Assembly: GCA_023427845.1 (NCBI GenBank)
Contig: JAEYZX010000128.1
Span: 1 to 15,032, forward strand
Direction of reading: 5' to 3'
Length of the DNA: 15,032 nucleotides
Source: Bacteroidota bacterium
GTDB lineage: Bacteria > Bacteroidota > Bacteroidia > Flavobacteriales > Flavobacteriaceae
A model generated the notes under the pieces. That model worked only from the letters and a program-made list of their open reading frames with translations. It was not told where the DNA came from and ran no database searches. This document shows, in pieces, positions 12,956 through 15,032 of this stretch. How positions within the stretch are numbered: the stretch's first letter is position 1; every line of letters begins with the position of its first letter. Both the position numbers and the translations under genes were made by a program.

Positions 12956-14743
12956 TCACATTAATTCTTTTTCGGATAGCTGCTTCAAGTAAAGCTCCTT
13001 GTAATAACCTTGTTGTTCTACGAGCTGATTATGAGAACCTTGTTGGATGACTGTCCCTTCATCAAGAATGATGATTTTATCGGCATTTTTAGCCGATGAA
13101 ACGCGGTGGCTCACGATAATCGTTGTTTTATCACGACAGTATTCCAGCAGGTTGTTCAGGATCGCTTCCTCGGTTTCGGTGTCGACAGCCGAAAGACAGT
13201 CGTCCAGCAGTAGTATTTCCGGTTTTTTAATGATGGCGCGCGCAATCGATACCCGCTGTTTTTGTCCGCCTGAAAGTGTGATCCCGCGCTCTCCTAAAAC
13301 GGTTTCATACTGCATGTTGAAGTTGATGATGTTGTCGTGTACCACCGCGAGTTTAGCGGCCTCAATGACTTCTTCCTCGGTCGCGTCCTCTTTGCCGAAT
13401 TTGATGTTGTTCTTAATCGAATCCGAAAACAGGAAAGCATCCTGTGGCACAATACCGATATTGTTGCGAAGATCATACAGGTTTACTTGATCTATCGGAA
13501 TTCCGTCGATTGTGATTCTTCCGTGGGAAACTTCATACAACCGGCTGATTAAAGAAAGTATGGTCGATTTTCCTGAACCGGTTTTGCCAAGTATCGCCAA
13601 AGTTTCTCCTTTGTTTACAGTAAACGAAACATTTTTAAGTGCAGTTATGTTAGTATCGTCGTAGGTAAAAGACACATTTTCAAACGCAATCGCACCGTGG
13701 ATTTCCGAACGGTTTTCATTGTTGTTTTTGATTTCGGGCTCGATTTTAAGGAATTCGTTGATTCGTTTTTGCGAAGCTTCGGCTTCCTGAACCATCGATG
13801 AAATCCATCCCAATGACGCGACCGGCCAGGTCAGCATGTTCACATAAAGGATGAACTCGGCAATTTTACCGAGGCTGTCGATCGATCCGTTGATATACAT
13901 CAATCCGCCAAAATAAATCACCACAAGGTTACTTACGCCTATAAGCGCCATCATCAGCGGACCGAAAAGCGACTGTACTTTGGCAAGGCTCATGCTTTTT
14001 GCCTTGCTTTCTTTCGATAGGTCGACCATCGTTTTTTGTTGGTTATTCTCTAACGAATATGCTTTTATCACGCGGATTCCTGAGAATACCTCCTGCGTGA
14101 AACTCGATACTTTTGAAAGGTATTGCTGGAAAGTGGTACTGCGTTTGTTGATTTCAACGCTGAGCTTGAAGATCGCATAGGACAATATCGGAAGCGGCAA
14201 TAGCGTATAAAGCGTGAGCAACGGCGATACATTATACATATACACAATGACGATCGCAAAACGTATCACGGTGTTTATCGTGTACATTACCGCAGGACCT
14301 ACATACATGCGGACTTTCCCCACGTCTTCGCTGATACGGCTCATTAAATCGCCGGTGCGGTTTTGCTTGTAGAAGTTCTGGGATAACACTTCGTATTGGC
14401 GAAAAACCTCATTTTTAAGATCAAACTCGATGTGGCGTGACATTACAATGAGCGATTGCCGCATTAAGAATGTCAGAATCCCGGCGATTATTGTGGTTGC
14501 GATGATCAGCAAAATGTTATGGAATAATTCGGTTCGAATCAACGAAATACTCATCGTTGGGCTGGCGGCATAATCTTCTATCGCCTTGAAGGACTGACTG
14601 ATAAGCTTGGGTGTAAACAACGCAAAGATTTGGGCGACAATCGTGGTCAGGATACCGAACAAAAATCGGTATTTGTATTTAAGGAAATATTTATTTAAAT
14701 ATTGTAATTCTTTCATTTTATTAGGAACTTTGTCGCCTTTCAT
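12956..14743 (-). CDS. ABC exporter half-transporter (MsbA/MdlB-like), membrane domain fused to ATPase
   Basis: The 595-residue protein has an N-terminal six-helix membrane domain (about 20-325, with hydrophobic stretches near 25-45, 77-100, 150-190 and 260-305) and a C-terminal nucleotide-binding domain (350-590). In the ATPase are Walker A GKTGSGKST (386-394), Q-loop VPQDAF (432-437), signature LSGGQ (490-494), Walker B ILLLDD (510-515), D-loop SAVD and the switch histidine in SHRVSS (H546). The residue after the Walker B aspartate, normally the catalytic glutamate, is Asp515, as in MdlA-type half-transporters that often work in heterodimers. No partner gene is adjacent. It exports an unknown substrate, such as lipid or drug. 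M10 is an alternative start. The upstream region is shared with the divergent amino-acid dehydrogenase gene. Confidence 0.93.
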   Translation of the reverse strand: MKGDKVPNKMKELQYLNKYFLKYKYRFLFGILTTIVAQIFALFTPKLISQSFKAIEDYAASPTMSISLIRTELFHNILLIIATTIIAGILTFLMRQSLIVMSRHIEFDLKNEVFRQYEVLSQNFYKQNRTGDLMSRISEDVGKVRMYVGPAVMYTINTVIRFAIVIVYMYNVSPLLTLYTLLPLPILSYAIFKLSVEINKRSTTFQQYLSKVSSFTQEVFSGIRVIKAYSLENNQQKTMVDLSKESKAKSMSLAKVQSLFGPLMMALIGVSNLVVIYFGGLMYINGSIDSLGKIAEFILYVNMLTWPVASLGWISSMVQEAEASQKRINEFLKIEPEIKNNNENRSEIHGAIAFENVSFTYDDTNITALKNVSFTVNKGETLAILGKTGSGKSTILSLISRLYEVSHGRITIDGIPIDQVNLYDLRNNIGIVPQDAFLFSDSIKNNIKFGKEDATEEEVIEAAKLAVVHDNIINFNMQYETVLGERGITLSGGQKQRVSIARAIIKKPEILLLDDCLSAVDTETEEAILNNLLEYCRDKTTIIVSHRVSSAKNADKIIILDEGTVIQQGSHNQLVEQQGYYKELYLKQLSEKELM

Positions 14744-14862
14744 TGAATAATTAAGACGATACCCTATTTAAAATGCAAATTCGCGCATTTTGTTGTAATC
14801 GGTCTTTTATTAATGATTTACTAATTAAAGATATTTTTGACTCTATATTTTGAATAAAATCT

Positions 14863-14870
14863 TAATTTTG
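14863..14870 (+). promoter_or_regulatory. Bacteroidetes-type -7 box (TAATTTTG) for the amino-acid dehydrogenase gene
   Basis: TAATTTTG fits TAnnTTTG exactly, 40 nt before the ATG at 14911. A TTTG at 14836-14839 is 23 nt upstream, slightly longer than the usual spacing, and could be the -33 element. The predicted leader includes a small inverted repeat CTTTTT/AAAAAG around 14877-14889. Confidence 0.55.
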
Positions 14871-14910
14871 CGGAGTCTTTTTGAAAAAGTCGCAACCTAA
14901 AATTTAATTT

Positions 14911-15032
14911 ATGACTACGGAAATTACTACCGCGAAAGAGCTTCACAAAATTGATCCGGTGTTTGGTCAGGTATCATTCGACAACCACGAACAGATCGTT
15001 TTCTGCAACGACAAAGATACTGGATTAAAAGC
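14911..15032 (+). CDS. Glu/Leu/Phe/Val dehydrogenase, probably leucine dehydrogenase; 5' end only
   Basis: Only the first 40 codons are in the window. The N-terminus, with KIDPVFGQVSFDNHEQIVFCND (residues 13-34) and the following KDTGLKA, matches what I know of the Flavobacteriaceae members of the Glu/Leu/Phe/Val dehydrogenase family, in which EQIVFC.D..TGLKAIIAIH-type openings precede the substrate-binding domain. Such enzymes reversibly deaminate branched-chain amino acids with NAD+. None of the catalytic lysines or the NAD-binding domain is visible, so the substrate cannot be confirmed. The gene is divergent from the ABC exporter gene, with 167 nt between the starts and its own promoter box. 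Confidence 0.75.
   Translation, partial: MTTEITTAKELHKIDPVFGQVSFDNHEQIVFCNDKDTGLK

Overview
The window is a stretch of chromosome from a member of the Bacteroidetes, most likely Flavobacterium or a close relative. Three things point there. The gene families are typical of the group: a TonB-dependent receptor paired with a DUF4249 lipoprotein, a DUF3276/PUR-alpha-like protein, a cyclophilin-FKBP fusion, monomeric isocitrate dehydrogenase, and a Glu/Leu/Phe/Val dehydrogenase. Seven genes have the Bacteroidetes -7 promoter box TAnnTTTG just upstream. Purine-rich Shine-Dalgarno sequences are largely absent. No IS element, phage gene, CRISPR array, tRNA or rRNA is visible.

Layout. 1-5809 (all minus strand): partial uvrB (excision repair), thiamine pyrophosphokinase, then, upstream of these, a two-gene outer-membrane unit (TonB-dependent receptor followed 4 nt later by a DUF4249 lipoprotein). 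5810-6112: non-coding, with a minus-strand terminator and a folded repeat element (copy A). 6113-8332 (minus): monomeric NADP-dependent isocitrate dehydrogenase with a clear promoter. 8333-8870: non-coding, with a second, larger copy of the folded repeat in the opposite orientation (copy B) and the rplS terminator. 8871-10267 (minus): rplS (with its own promoter and a possible structured leader) and trmD (possibly leaderless). These two are separated by three kinds of short tandem repeat, one of which could form a G-quadruplex on the trmD transcript strand. 10491-11423 (plus): a cytoplasmic two-domain peptidyl-prolyl isomerase. 11476-12030 (minus): a peroxiredoxin-like thiol protein. 12111-12446 (plus): a CsaA-like tRNA-binding protein. 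12512-14743 (minus): an ABC exporter half-transporter followed by a PUR-alpha-like nucleic-acid-binding protein. 14911-end (plus): the start of an amino-acid dehydrogenase, probably leucine dehydrogenase.

Most genes are housekeeping: DNA repair, cofactor synthesis, the TCA cycle, ribosome and tRNA modification, protein folding, redox. The only evident functional pair is the receptor plus DUF4249 unit, presumably for uptake of an unknown substrate. The least explained content lies between genes: the two-copy folded repeat flanking icd in inverted orientation, the low-complexity arrays next to trmD, and the rplS leader. No previously undescribed multi-gene system is evident. The folded repeat is the best candidate for something not covered by ordinary annotation.
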